Made by a program: the position numbers and the translations under genes. Source: Photorhabdus laumondii subsp. laumondii (GTDB taxonomy: Bacteria > Pseudomonadota > Gammaproteobacteria > Enterobacterales > Enterobacteriaceae). From it: a stretch of DNA of 64,000 nt. Under the pieces are notes generated by a model. The model made no database searches and was not told the origin of the DNA. It saw only the letters and a list, made by a program, of their open reading frames with translations. Location of the stretch: contig NZ_CP024901.1 of NCBI RefSeq assembly GCF_003343245.1, positions 2,976,001-3,040,000 on the forward strand, in the 5' to 3' direction. Shown piece after piece: positions 8,444 to 16,163 of the stretch (position 1 is the first letter of the stretch; each line of letters opens with the position of its first letter).

Positions 8444-8734
8444 TTACATAGATAACGCCTTTAAAACATGAACCGGATCTTTCTCTATTGCCTTCAACAG
8501 GGCTTTTGCTGGTCCGGTTGGCTCACGCCTTCCCTGTTCCCAGTTGCGCAGAGTTCCAACATTAACGGAAATCAACTTAGCAAAACCGGTCTGAGTTAAA
8601 CCGGTTGCCTGGCGAATATTCTTTACTTTTACTGCTTCAACGTGAGTTTCACGAGAGGCAGCACGTTCGCCATTAATAATTTCGTTCATCTGTGTCATGC
8701 TTTCAGTTAGTCTAGAAAATAATTTACTATCCAT
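8444..8734 (-). CDS. NadS/HigA-type antitoxin (XRE helix-turn-helix)
   Basis: A 96-aa protein beginning MDSKLFSRLTESMTQMNEI. The C-terminal half is a Cro/C1-type helix-turn-helix: IRQATGLTQTGFAKLISVNVGTLRNWEQGRREPTGPA, in which the second helix is TQTGFAKLI and the recognition helix NVGTLRNWEQG. The NadS family (antitoxins encoded after HigB2-like toxins) has exactly this architecture and length. The start at 8734 is preferred because AGGGG lies 8 nt upstream; a GTG at 8743 would overlap the toxin. It follows the toxin after 2 nt. Expected role: bind and neutralise the toxin and repress the shared promoter. Confidence 0.88.
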   Translation of the reverse strand: MDSKLFSRLTESMTQMNEIINGERAASRETHVEAVKVKNIRQATGLTQTGFAKLISVNVGTLRNWEQGRREPTGPAKALLKAIEKDPVHVLKALSM

Positions 8735-8736
8735 TG

Positions 8737-9048
8737 TTACCACCCCTCATTTAGTGCTCTCAAGACTTTCTTTTCTGATTCACTAAGGTCATCCTTGATG
8801 CCTTTTTTGTAAATCAGTAACAATCTGATGTGTGAGACATCTACTTTATAGTAATAAATAATGCGCACACCACCCCGCTTACCTTTACTCCCAGATGCCC
8901 ATCTGACTTTACGTAAGCCACCAGTGTGTTGGATAACATCACCAGCAATAGGATTGTCTGCGAGATATTGCTGAAATTCACGATATTCATCGTCACTTAA
9001 CAACTCTTTACAATCTTCAGTGAAGATATGGGTCTCAATAAATATCAT
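8737..9048 (-). CDS. RelE/HigB2-type mRNA-interferase toxin
   Basis: A 103-aa protein similar to Vibrio HigB2 and other RelE-superfamily toxins. Motifs are LSDDEYREFQQYLADNP, GDVIQHTGGLRKVRW, GKRGGVRIIYYYKV and LLLIYKKGIKDDLS. The basic residues K-R-x-G-G-x-R on the central strand are those used by this family to bind and cleave mRNA on the ribosome. The order toxin-then-antitoxin is typical of higBA loci, the reverse of relBE. A possible -10 (TATACT) is visible on the minus strand about 35-40 bp upstream of the ATG. The gene looks intact, so the module is probably active. Confidence 0.88.
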   Translation of the reverse strand: MIFIETHIFTEDCKELLSDDEYREFQQYLADNPIAGDVIQHTGGLRKVRWASGSKGKRGGVRIIYYYKVDVSHIRLLLIYKKGIKDDLSESEKKVLRALNEGW

Positions 9049-9186
9049 GTCTTAGTGCGTCACTGGTGTACATTTAGGTGATAGTATACGCTTTGGCGGG
9101 ATAAGTCAATGGCGCACATACAGCATTATATATCATGTGGGTCTATTTTAAATTTGCCATCCTTGACCTGGAGTTAGTACTTCCAG

Positions 9187-9468
9187 CTATTTTCCATGCT
9201 CAAAAAGTTTTCTCTGTGAATGATGAGATAGCCAGCCTTTTGATTTACTTAACATCAAATCAACTCGTCCTGACGAACCATCAGGTCGGACAACTTTAGA
9301 ATCATCATCGTTGCGAGTGCCTAATAACCTTAAATGCTTATTAAGTACTTCATTAAGATTATCCTCTATTCTTATGCATAAACTGATCTCAGTTAAGCAG
9401 AATATTTCCGCTCTCTTGCCTCGCTGAAAATATTTACATAGGTGGCCTTTAAAACGAAAAAAGGCCAC
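9187..9468 (-). other. Open frame of uncertain status (possible gene fragment)
   Basis: A 93-codon frame that would start with GTG inside the terminator hairpin of the preceding gene, so that start is unlikely. The C-terminal half (LRLLGTRNDDDSKVVRPDGS, GRVDLMLSKSKG) looks like protein sequence, the first third (KGHLCKYFQRGKRAEIF) does not clearly. No Shine-Dalgarno is found at internal starts. It may be the decayed 3' end of a gene whose front has been lost. I do not recognise the family. Confidence 0.25.
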
Positions 9469-9487
9469 GCAATGCGCAGCCTGGAAT
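9459..9487 (-). terminator. Rho-independent terminator
   Basis: The minus strand reads GGCTGCGC-ATT-GCGTGGCC then TTTTTTCG, an 8-bp stem with two G-U pairs and a T6 tail, 15 bp after the stop of the Tad2-like gene. Confidence 0.8.
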
Positions 9488-9501
9488 TCAATGTAATATA
9501 G

Positions 9502-10272
9502 TTAACGCCAGTTACAGTAAAAACGCTTGGTTTCACCTGTCTGCTTTAATATGGCACCTAGTTTTTCTACGGTTGGGTTTTCCGATTCATAATAGTAGAC
9601 ATCGTATTCATAATTATCGTTATCTGCATCATGATCATGCAAGAAAGTTCCAAAATCATAAGTTACATTATCAACTGAGACATAAAAATTCTTCTTGAGT
9701 ACTTCTTTAACTTTCTGATAATTAGCTTTATCAAAATATACTCTCAAATACAATCCGCTGCTATTATAGTAGAACCTTAAAATGCTTTTAATATCTATTT
9801 TATTTTGGGTTATATTTAAAGTACCGAAAGTAGATTCTCCCTTACCAAAGACTCCCTTGTCACTCATATATCCCCAGTCCTGCCCTGTATCATACTTACT
9901 AGTCCCTAAGGTAACATCAAAAACCATCATATTGTTATCTGGCTCTAACAATGACCAATCACTACCCATTATATCTTCCGGCGTTGGTTGCCAAGGTAAC
10001 CAATGCCCATGCTTATCGCACTTCTCAATATAAATCAGATTATTGCCTTCACTGTTAGCGTTCGATTCAGGAATAAGGCGTATGCATTCATTAGGAGAAT
10101 CCCAATCACCACGACGTGCTTGATTTCCTAGATACACTTGAATAATCGCCCACGGACAAGAATTTTCTGGGGCAACAACATGATTACATTTGTATTGATC
10201 AGGGTTTAATGATTTATGCTCAGGGAGTTTATTTTCTATTTCAGTAACTTCTGGCTTATTAATTTCAGACAT
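9502..10272 (-). CDS. Protein with an apparent Tad2/DUF2829 domain plus an unknown beta-rich C-terminal domain
   Basis: A 256-aa protein, start at 10272 with GAGG five bases upstream. Residues about 36-108 have the outline of the DUF2829 / Thoeris anti-defence 2 domain: CPWAIIQVYLGNQARRGDWDSP followed by an acidic turn, IRLIPE, then LPWQPTPEDIMGSDWSLLEP. The W-x-P-[ST]-x-x-D-[IM]-x-x-x-D-W close and the R-R-x-x-W-D/N middle are what I recognise. Known Tad2 proteins bind cyclic ADP-ribose-type signals and block Thoeris defence; many DUF2829 proteins have no known role. Residues 110-256 are Tyr/Asp-rich beta-type sequence (VFDVTLGTSKYDTGQDW, LRFYYNSSGLYLRVYFD, ENYEYDVYYYES-like) that I cannot assign. 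No signal peptide. Monocistronic, with its own terminator. Confidence 0.6.
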   Translation of the reverse strand: MSEINKPEVTEIENKLPEHKSLNPDQYKCNHVVAPENSCPWAIIQVYLGNQARRGDWDSPNECIRLIPESNANSEGNNLIYIEKCDKHGHWLPWQPTPEDIMGSDWSLLEPDNNMMVFDVTLGTSKYDTGQDWGYMSDKGVFGKGESTFGTLNITQNKIDIKSILRFYYNSSGLYLRVYFDKANYQKVKEVLKKNFYVSVDNVTYDFGTFLHDHDADNDNYEYDVYYYESENPTVEKLGAILKQTGETKRFYCNWR

Positions 10273-10278
10273 AAACAC

Positions 10279-10625
10279 CTCACTTAATTATTTATTAATA
10301 AAGGTAATTTCATCTTACTGCCAAATAGCCATAAGATATTATTCAAATTAGATTCTTACTTCAATAGAATATTTTTAAGTTTACTACTGCATAGACGGTA
10401 AAGCACCGCGAGTGCTAAGCCTAAACTATTAATAAGAGTAGTTAGTGATTACGATATTTCCTGACTTATCTCCAATAGATTGGCATTGTGAAAACTCCAT
10501 AAAAAAACCTGCCGGAGCAGGTCTATATGCTTTTCTTAGTAAATGGGTTCATGCGCTTACATGATTAAGCAGCCTTAATTCCCGCTCATTTAGACACTGG
10601 AAAGAATCTTCTACGATATGAACTA
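10279..10625. other. Gene-free stretch with one terminator
   Basis: About 350 bp. The right-hand half contains the hairpin listed at 10500-10523; the left half presumably holds the promoter of the minus-strand gene at 9502-10272. Nothing else is apparent. Confidence 0.5.
10500..10523 (-). terminator. Rho-independent terminator
   Basis: The minus strand reads ACCTGC-TCCG-GCAGGT followed by TTTTTTTATG. Perfect 6-bp stem with a tetraloop and a seven-T tail, about 100 bp beyond the left end of the IS element. It probably ended the transcription unit that the IS interrupted. Confidence 0.8.
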
Positions 10626-10640
10626 GGTTATGTCCCTCAA

Positions 10641-11153
10641 TTAAATTATGGCCTTAAGAAATAAGCGGATACAACCTAATTTCACCATAGCGATATAATT
10701 TCTTGCTGTCTTTTCATAACGGGTGGCGATGCGACGATGCTCTTTGAGTCGACCAAAACATCTTTCTACAACATTTCTTCTTCGATACGTTTCATGGTCG
10801 AATTTAACCCGTCCATCTGACCGCGCTTTTTCATTTGATTTATAGGGAATTATCACTTTTATTCCCTGACTTTTTAACCGGTTACGTAATGCGTGGCTGG
10901 CATAACCTTTATCAGCAATCACCGCTTTTGAACGACGTTTCATAAAACCGTTTTTACGCTGAATACCCAGACCATCCAGCAGGCGCACTGCATATTGACT
11001 TTCATGACATTGACCTGCACTGAGTACCACATTCAGTGGATAGCCTTTTCCATCGACCGCCAGATGGATTTTGGAGCCATAACCACCCTGAGAGCGACCC
11101 AGGCCATGATTTTCGGTGACATCGGGATGTTTTTTTTGGCGCCCGCCGCACAA
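10641..11153 (-). CDS. IS5-family transposase, C-terminal frame (orfB)
   Basis: The second transposase frame, 170 codons as an open frame, entered by a -1 shift from orfA rather than from its own start. It carries the rest of the DDE catalytic core: GGYGSKIHLAVDGKGYPL, the second Asp in AVIADKGYAS, and the Glu in RNVVERCFGRLKEHRRIATRYEK, the usual Y-R-x-x-x-V-E-x-x-F-x-x-L-K signature of IS5/IS4 transposases. Complete to its stop, so the element could be active if the frameshift works. Confidence 0.87.
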   Translation of the reverse strand: MCGGRQKKHPDVTENHGLGRSQGGYGSKIHLAVDGKGYPLNVVLSAGQCHESQYAVRLLDGLGIQRKNGFMKRRSKAVIADKGYASHALRNRLKSQGIKVIIPYKSNEKARSDGRVKFDHETYRRRNVVERCFGRLKEHRRIATRYEKTARNYIAMVKLGCIRLFLKAII

Positions 11154-11479
11154 TGTGCCGCACGAATGTTACTGCCATCCAGAGATATAGCTGACCAATC
11201 AACTAAACCTTGTTCATCCAGTATTGACAATAACTTATTGAAAATGAGGTTAATGAGCCCCGATTTTGCCCACCGATTAAAGCGATTATAGACGGTTTTC
11301 CAGGAACCATAACGTTCGGGTAAATCCCGCCAGGGGGCACCGGAACAGAGTATCCAAAACATGCCGTTGATAACCCGGCGGTGTTCAACATAAGGATGTC
11401 CCGCCCGTTGAGAATGTTCAGGGGGCAATAAGGGGAGCAGTAACTCCCATGCTTCATCAGGAAGGTCGTAACGAGCCAT
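11033..11479 (-). CDS. IS5-family transposase, N-terminal frame (orfA)
   Basis: The first transposase frame, 148 codons if read to its own stop; the part before the shift has the DUF4096-type N-terminal domain (LPDEAWELLLPLLPPE, RRVINGMFWILCSGAPWRDLPERYG, TVYNRFNRW) and the first catalytic Asp in SLDGSNIRA. At the slippery run (GCC AAA AAA AAC on the minus strand, near 11130) a -1 shift leads into CAA AAA AAA CAT of orfB, giving a continuous transposase of about 260 residues. Such programmed shifting is known for this IS group; an accidental single-base loss would look the same. Confidence 0.85.
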   Translation of the reverse strand: MARYDLPDEAWELLLPLLPPEHSQRAGHPYVEHRRVINGMFWILCSGAPWRDLPERYGSWKTVYNRFNRWAKSGLINLIFNKLLSILDEQGLVDWSAISLDGSNIRAAHCAAGAKKNIPMSPKIMAWVALRVVMAPKSIWRSMEKAIH

Positions 11480-11548
11480 AACATGTTTTTTCCGAAAGTC
11501 AGAGCCACATAGATTATTCTATCTCAGCCTATTGCGGGACACACCCTA

Positions 11549-11890
11549 GCTTATCCAAGAGCCTATCAATACGCGAATGTGCATCTGGCATCACCACGGC
11601 CATGACCTGATAATGATTTTCATAATACCAATGTTGAGCATAAACCAGATAATTGTCACTTTTCCTGTTGTGTAGCATCACATTTGTCGGCCACGGTTTT
11701 TCATTCAGGGGAAGAATATGTAACTTCCATATTCCTGATTCCATAGCCTGCATGTTGCGCTCAAAACGCCCTTGGCACCCAGCCAACCAGACACCTCTTC
11801 TGCACCACTCAAATATTTAACCAACATGGTTGCGTAATCATGAGCAGCCGCATTGAAAAGTAGCTCTTCCGCCACGCTGACGTAAACCAT
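11549..11890 (-). pseudogene. YafO-like toxin gene, frameshifted and cut by the IS element
   Basis: The frame starts MVYVSVAEELLFNAAAHDY and continues to SGWLGAKG, then a single-base shift (around 11768-11780) is needed to continue into RFERNMQAMESGIWKLHIL, PWPTNVMLHNRKSDNYLVYA and VMAVVMPDAHSRIDRLLDKLG, after which the IS begins. The pattern F-G-R-[DF], the HIHL-like strand, the R-x-S-D-x-x-L-V-Y strand and the P-[ED]-A-H turn match the YafO mRNA-interferase family, about 130 aa when intact. Two lesions (frameshift and loss of the last 15-20 residues) should inactivate it. It starts 4 nt after the gene at 11895-12479. Confidence 0.65.
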
Positions 11891-11894
11891 ATAC

Positions 11895-12479
11895 CTAACC
11901 CCACACAGGCAATGGAATACCGAGCTTTTTATGCGAGAGATTCACCAACTCTTTGTAACTTTCCGCGTCGGCTTTCGGTGTATATTCACCTGCATTAACT
12001 GGCAAGTACTGCTTTAACATTGTTGCAATACGCAATAAAACGTTTCTATTATTTGCAAAAATCCTCAACGCTCTCTGAGAATGCGTTTGGAATAGCTTGA
12101 CATGCGGTCCCCATGCAGGCGAAGACTCCGCAAGAATATAACTTAATTTCAAGAGATGGAGTTGACTCGTGGCGATTTTTGCAGCGGATTCGTAACGCTC
12201 GACTACATCACGAATATCTATACCTGGTTCGATCCCGTCACGGTCAATGGTTTCAAGTAATTCAATACCAATTTGGGTATTTTCTTTCAGGTAGGCAAGC
12301 GCCATTTTAGATTCAGAGAAATATGACATCACCTCTTGAGCAGTCAGCATTTTTTGCCCTGCTCTGTCTTGCACCAATTGCGTAATCGGAGCAGAAAGAT
12401 ACTCTGGCAATTTTGCTAACTGATTAACGTCTGGAAGTGGAGTTAGCAACGTTACTAACGTTGTCATTCCTACTGTCAT
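11895..12479 (-). CDS. Unknown protein coupled to the broken YafO-like toxin, possible antitoxin
   Basis: A 194-aa soluble, mainly helical protein starting MTVGMTTLVTLLTPLPD, with AGGGGG four bases before the ATG. No signal peptide or membrane segment and no DNA-binding motif that I can see. Segments such as LTAQEVMSYFSESKMALAYL and RDVVERYESAAKIATSQLHLLKLSY suggest a long helical bundle. It ends 4 nt before the YafO-like frame, a spacing typical of an antitoxin-toxin operon, and YafO toxins are usually preceded by their antitoxin. The sequence does not look like YafN, so it would be a different antitoxin type; that role is inferred only from position. Confidence 0.6.
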   Translation of the reverse strand: MTVGMTTLVTLLTPLPDVNQLAKLPEYLSAPITQLVQDRAGQKMLTAQEVMSYFSESKMALAYLKENTQIGIELLETIDRDGIEPGIDIRDVVERYESAAKIATSQLHLLKLSYILAESSPAWGPHVKLFQTHSQRALRIFANNRNVLLRIATMLKQYLPVNAGEYTPKADAESYKELVNLSHKKLGIPLPVWG

Positions 12480-12555
12480 GTGACCCCCTTTGATCTGTCT
12501 GTGGGATAAGTATATAGGAATACAGTATACATATCGCCTTCCGCACTACCTTACA

Positions 12556-12814
12556 TTATTCTGCATAATTGCTTATCAAAGCACAATCAAATTTACTAGG
12601 ATCTAACGTCTCTTTCCTATAAGAAGCATTCTTCATTATCCAACTTGCAACGCCAATCTCAGAATTTACCAACCAGACTGGCTCATCATCGCGTTTCGAT
12701 TTTAGATTGCTCTCCATTACCCCGGCAGGAAAATGATACGTTGTAGTACGGACGACCACATTCATCATATTCAGGATGAAGGTAAATCTCATTTTCCTTC
12801 GCTTCATTCATCAT
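12556..12814 (-). pseudogene. Small gene broken by a one-base frameshift (unknown function)
   Basis: An ATG at 12814 with a strong GAGGAG reads MMNEAKENEIYLHPEYDECG and stops after 42 codons (12686). The -1/+1 frame that remains open beyond this point continues DDEPVWLVNSEIGVASWIMK to a stop at 12556. Joining the two near 12688 gives an acidic protein of about 85 aa, and the total length is 3n+1, so one extra base explains everything. An alternative ATG at 12807 in the second frame would give 83 residues, but its N-terminus (MKRRKMRFTFIL) has no comparable Shine-Dalgarno and looks like a shadow frame. Confidence 0.55.
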
Positions 12815-13704
12815 TGACTCCTCATCTTTTCGCAACACACCAACACATGAACAAAATAAGCGATTGCCTAATTCCCCTATCCTCTTAATGGGTGTATATA
12901 AAGATCAACTCTTTTTTTCAAAAAAATACGATTTTTAATGCCCAGACTCTATCGCCATCGATATAACAACGTATCGGGCAGGATATTTAATCCCCATAAC
13001 AATAACATGACATTTACTGACAAAAATAAGCTTGCATTGGTTGCCATAAAATGAAATGGAGTTGAATATCTGGTTATAATTAGATAATCACCCCATGAGA
13101 GAAATATACTATTTTCATTATTATTCAACACGTTGCATTAATTTAAATCTCATTATTCCTTTTTAAATATCATTCATAAAATCGCTGTAAAAAGGAATAA
13201 TTCTCATTCATGTTATGCGAATAACAAGCTCTCAGGGATTCATTCCTTTGCCGTCGCGATGCATCTTGAAATCCATAGGGTATAAATTATATTTTACGCT
13301 GATATGCCCACCATTTATTCCTTATCTTCTACAGCAAGATAAATTATTTATAGATGGGACAATCCCCTTAATTATCTGATAACAAAGTCAAGACTTTATT
13401 ATCACAAAATGCCGTTCGTTTAATTTTTATTGAACTTCAACAATAAACAACTAAATAATTCCAAAAAACAGTCAACAATCCTAATAAAATTATATTAATT
13501 AATAATATTCTTATTTGTTTTTAATGAGAACTTATTTACAAAGATAGGGATAAATGAGTACTAAGATGCGGAAAATAATTACCAATTAATCAATAAAGTA
13601 ACTTTGTGGTGTTAAATAAATTCGTAAAGTCATGGAACTATCTGTTTTGTTAAACTGCCATAAGCCGGTTACTCGTTCCCTTACAATTAAGGAGGGAAAT
13701 AATC
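12815..13704. other. Long gene-free stretch with half an ERIC
   Basis: About 890 bp, AT-rich. A hydrophobic 60-codon frame on the minus strand (12949-13131) has no Shine-Dalgarno and is not accepted. The only recognisable element is the right half of an ERIC at 13229-13284. The end nearest 13705 probably contains the promoter of the pseudogene that follows. Confidence 0.5.
13229..13284 (-). repeat. ERIC fragment (one half)
   Basis: 56 bp matching the second half of an ERIC: AGCTC-TCAGGGATTC, CTTTGCCGTCGCGATGCATC, then TTGAAATCCATAGGGTATA. The first half is missing. Confidence 0.85.
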
Positions 13705-14529
13705 ATGGTGCTAAAACAACTCATCTTAGCCACTCTGATTTTTAGTTTATTGTCAACTGATGCACTCGCAGGAAAACCACAAAACTATCTCTACACTTCA
13801 TCCGATGAGCTCGATCAATTATGTCCTCTGTTAGAACGTCAAAATATTGACGGTGTACAAGTTGTTTATGCCATTTTATCTCTAACAAGGCACAAAATAT
13901 CAAGGCGGTTTAGTTGCTCAAGTTGATAATCCCGGTGAAGGCAAAGCACAAGGTTATGGTTGGATTGCTATTCAATGGAATACAGCGTTGCGCAAACGCT
14001 ATCAGGATCTGCTTTTCGAACTGGTAAAAGAGTTTGACGGCCGTATTACCGGGATTAATCTACCAGAAACCGCCGTTGATATTGACATGAAACAGGATAA
14101 GACCGGTTTTAGCCGTGACCGCTATTTTTCCGCCGAACTTGATAATATCAAATTCGCCCGCCAGGTATTTAAAAAATTCTACAATCCTACGTAGTACAAT
14201 ACGTTAATTTCTGGCCATGTGAATGGGATAACGATCATCAGTATATGTCTCGCTTTTTTAATTTCGCGTCGAAAAATAAGATCGGTCTCGACGGTCCCGA
14301 TATCGTGCCATATCAATCTGCTCAAATGAAAAACACTTATCCCTTTTTCAATCGTTACAAAGGCAAACTGGATTTGGTGGCAATGGCAGTCCAAGAACCC
14401 ACACTGACCTACACCAATCCAAAAACTAAAAAAGCCTTCACTCAGGAGGAGTTTACTAATTTTGCCGAAAACGACTTGGGGGCTAACATTATTTTTTGGA
14501 GTACCACAACACCCCGGCTAAAGCAGTAA
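13705..14529 (+). pseudogene. Decayed gene for a secreted protein, possibly TIM-barrel glycosidase-like
   Basis: A good Shine-Dalgarno (GGAGGG) and ATG at 13705 open a signal peptide, MVLKQLILATLIFSLLSTD-ALA, followed by YTSSDELDQLCPLLERQNID-GVQVVY. The frame is then lost. A second frame carries YQGGLVAQVDNPGEGKAQGYG, WIAIQWN, ELVKEFDGRITGINLPET to about 14180, and a third carries YVVQYVNFWPCEWDNDHQYM to WSTTTPRLKQ-stop. An internal deletion of several dozen codons at about 13870-13890 and a frameshift at about 14180 explain this. The layout (query of W/E in a barrel strand, ENLxG-like LPET, final IIFWS strand) recalls exported hypothetical glycosidase-like proteins, but I cannot name a family. 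Confidence 0.7.
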
Positions 14530-14745
14530 AACCAAGGCCATGCAGATTTGTGCATGCACAATGGGCTGTGCCAAACACCAGACGAGAGTGAATATAATGT
14601 CAGGTTTGTCGTACAAGTTGCTCCAAAAGGCGAGGAACAGTCCATTTTTCCTCACCACGATCAAACATTCACTTGGAATATTCAAATAAGAATTATAAAT
14701 ATAAATTTATCATTTAGGTACAGTGAAAAATCTTTATAATTATCT

Positions 14746-14793
14746 CCGCATATTAACAACGCGGAGCTTACAATAATCCTCTCCGCGTAGATG
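14746..14793. terminator. Inverted-repeat cluster between convergent units
   Basis: CTCCGC at 14746 region, GCGGAG, then CTCCGC again form two alternative hairpins (CTCCGC...GCGGAG and GCGGAG...CTCCGC). It sits between the decayed plus-strand gene and the minus-strand LysR gene and may terminate either. No long T-run, so only moderate support. Confidence 0.4.
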
Positions 14794-14797
14794 AATT

Positions 14798-15661
14798 TTA
14801 ACTCATGTCATTAACTGAATCGATAAAACGATTAAGAACACTTGAGTGTGATTTAGACTTATAAATATAACATTGATTTGCTGCGCCAGGTTTTTCAATG
14901 GGAACAAAACTCAAAGCGTCTCCTCCTTCCAATTCATCAGGATGAGAATCTGTAATAAATATATAATCTCTGGAATAAATGAAATTCATGCAGCATCCCA
15001 TATTATCCATCTGACGCATATTTACTTTTCCACCACTTTGAATAACTTCTTCTTCCAAGTTTTTAACGAAGCTACTTTTATAAAGTACAGGATCGCATAG
15101 CCAAGTATTACTCTTTAGCAATTGCATCACATCGCCATTAGCAATATCTAATAACTCTTTTCGGCAGCAAATTCCCAATTCAGGCCCTTTTATTTTGCGA
15201 ATGAGACTAAAACGGTCACTTAGTATCTTTTCTGAGCTCAGAATGAGCGTGTTGCCGTCATAATCCACTATTTCTTCAATGTTATCATAACTAAACCGGA
15301 ATATATTTACCTGTGAGCTATTTCTATCAGCTGCCTTATATAAATAAATAAGATGTTTGTTTTTCCCCCAATCGTAATAAATATTAACTATGTTACATAT
15401 ACTACCACTGATATGTTTTTTAGTTATTTCTTTTTCTTGTAAATAAAGATCTTTAAGATCATTATATAATTCTAAACCATCTTTAGTCAGACTCATCCCA
15501 AATTTCTCCCTTTTGAAAAGGCGCTTCCCTAATGTTGCTTCGAAGTCTTTGATTGATTTAGCTACTGGGGGAGTTGTACGGTTCATCACTCTTGCCGCTT
15601 TACTTAAAGAACCATTTTCCACCACTGCCATGAATGCTTCTAATTTACGAGAAAAAAACAT
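14798..15661 (-). CDS. LysR-family transcriptional regulator
   Basis: A 287-aa protein. Residues 1-60 are a LysR winged helix-turn-helix: KLEAFMAVVENGSLSKAARV, MNRTTPPVAKSIKDFEATLG and LFKREKFGMSLTKDG. Compared with typical LysR proteins the recognition helix is T-T-P-P-V-A-K-S-I-K-D-F-E. The effector-binding half (residues 90-287) is poorly conserved and I cannot link it to a named regulator. It has no divergently transcribed neighbour close by (xthA starts 500 bp away), so its target is not evident. The gene is intact. Confidence 0.85.
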   Translation of the reverse strand: MFFSRKLEAFMAVVENGSLSKAARVMNRTTPPVAKSIKDFEATLGKRLFKREKFGMSLTKDGLELYNDLKDLYLQEKEITKKHISGSICNIVNIYYDWGKNKHLIYLYKAADRNSSQVNIFRFSYDNIEEIVDYDGNTLILSSEKILSDRFSLIRKIKGPELGICCRKELLDIANGDVMQLLKSNTWLCDPVLYKSSFVKNLEEEVIQSGGKVNMRQMDNMGCCMNFIYSRDYIFITDSHPDELEGGDALSFVPIEKPGAANQCYIYKSKSHSSVLNRFIDSVNDMS

Positions 15662-16163
15662 AATTCACCGTTCCTATATAACTTGTGGCTAAAATAATTT
15701 CTTTGAAATAGCCTTCACCAAATGACAGCTAAATCAAGTTTGATACTGTGAAGGCATAAATTTTGTACAAAAAAACAAATACTTCTCAAACATATACCAC
15801 ATAAAAAAAGCGTATGTTCAATACATAGGTGGCTCAATAAACTCTATTATTCATGTTTATCATGGTTCAAAAATTAATCTCAACCAATCAACCATTAGAA
15901 AATATAAACATTACTAACGAGCTCAATTTTCTATCAAAGATTAGGATAGGGTTCTACATTTTTCAGTAATCAATTTTTGTAACACTTGAGATAAAAACGG
16001 TCTAACTGAGGCTCTTTCTCACCACAATTTATTATATTTTTCACAGCAAATTATAATATTAGGGGATCCGTTACTATTTCGTGCTGACCATTGTCAATAG
16101 TTACTTTTTAAGATCCATCTGTTACTATTGTTCCTGTGTCTTTTTACTGGATGGCTGTAAAAG
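15662..16163. other. Intergenic stretch upstream of the LysR gene and of xthA
   Basis: About 500 bp, AT-rich. It must carry the divergent promoters of the LysR gene and xthA. No repeat, hairpin or additional reading frame could be supported. Confidence 0.5.

Larger units (their letters stand above)
10626..11545 (-). mobile_element. IS5-family (IS427 group) insertion sequence, about 920 bp
   Basis: Bounded by imperfect terminal inverted repeats: GGTTATGTCCCTCAAT on the left and GGTGTGTCCCGCAAT read inward from the right, one gap and two or three mismatches apart. Both ends are flanked by the trinucleotide CTA (10623-10625 and 11546-11548), which fits the TNA target duplication of this group. 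The transposase is encoded in two overlapping frames joined at a run of eight A. The element lies in the 3' part of a YafO-like toxin gene. Confidence 0.87.

Noticed and set aside
11002..11508. Other overlapping frames inside the IS element (11002-11202, 11203-11508, 10995-11291)
   Set aside because: Shadows of the transposase frames; no transposase motifs in them.
12949..13131. 60-codon hydrophobic frame on the minus strand
   Set aside because: No Shine-Dalgarno, no neighbour in the same unit, composition as expected from AT-rich non-coding DNA.
14548..14739. 63-codon frame after the decayed secreted-protein gene
   Set aside because: No ribosome-binding site and no recognisable features; the preceding frame ends naturally.
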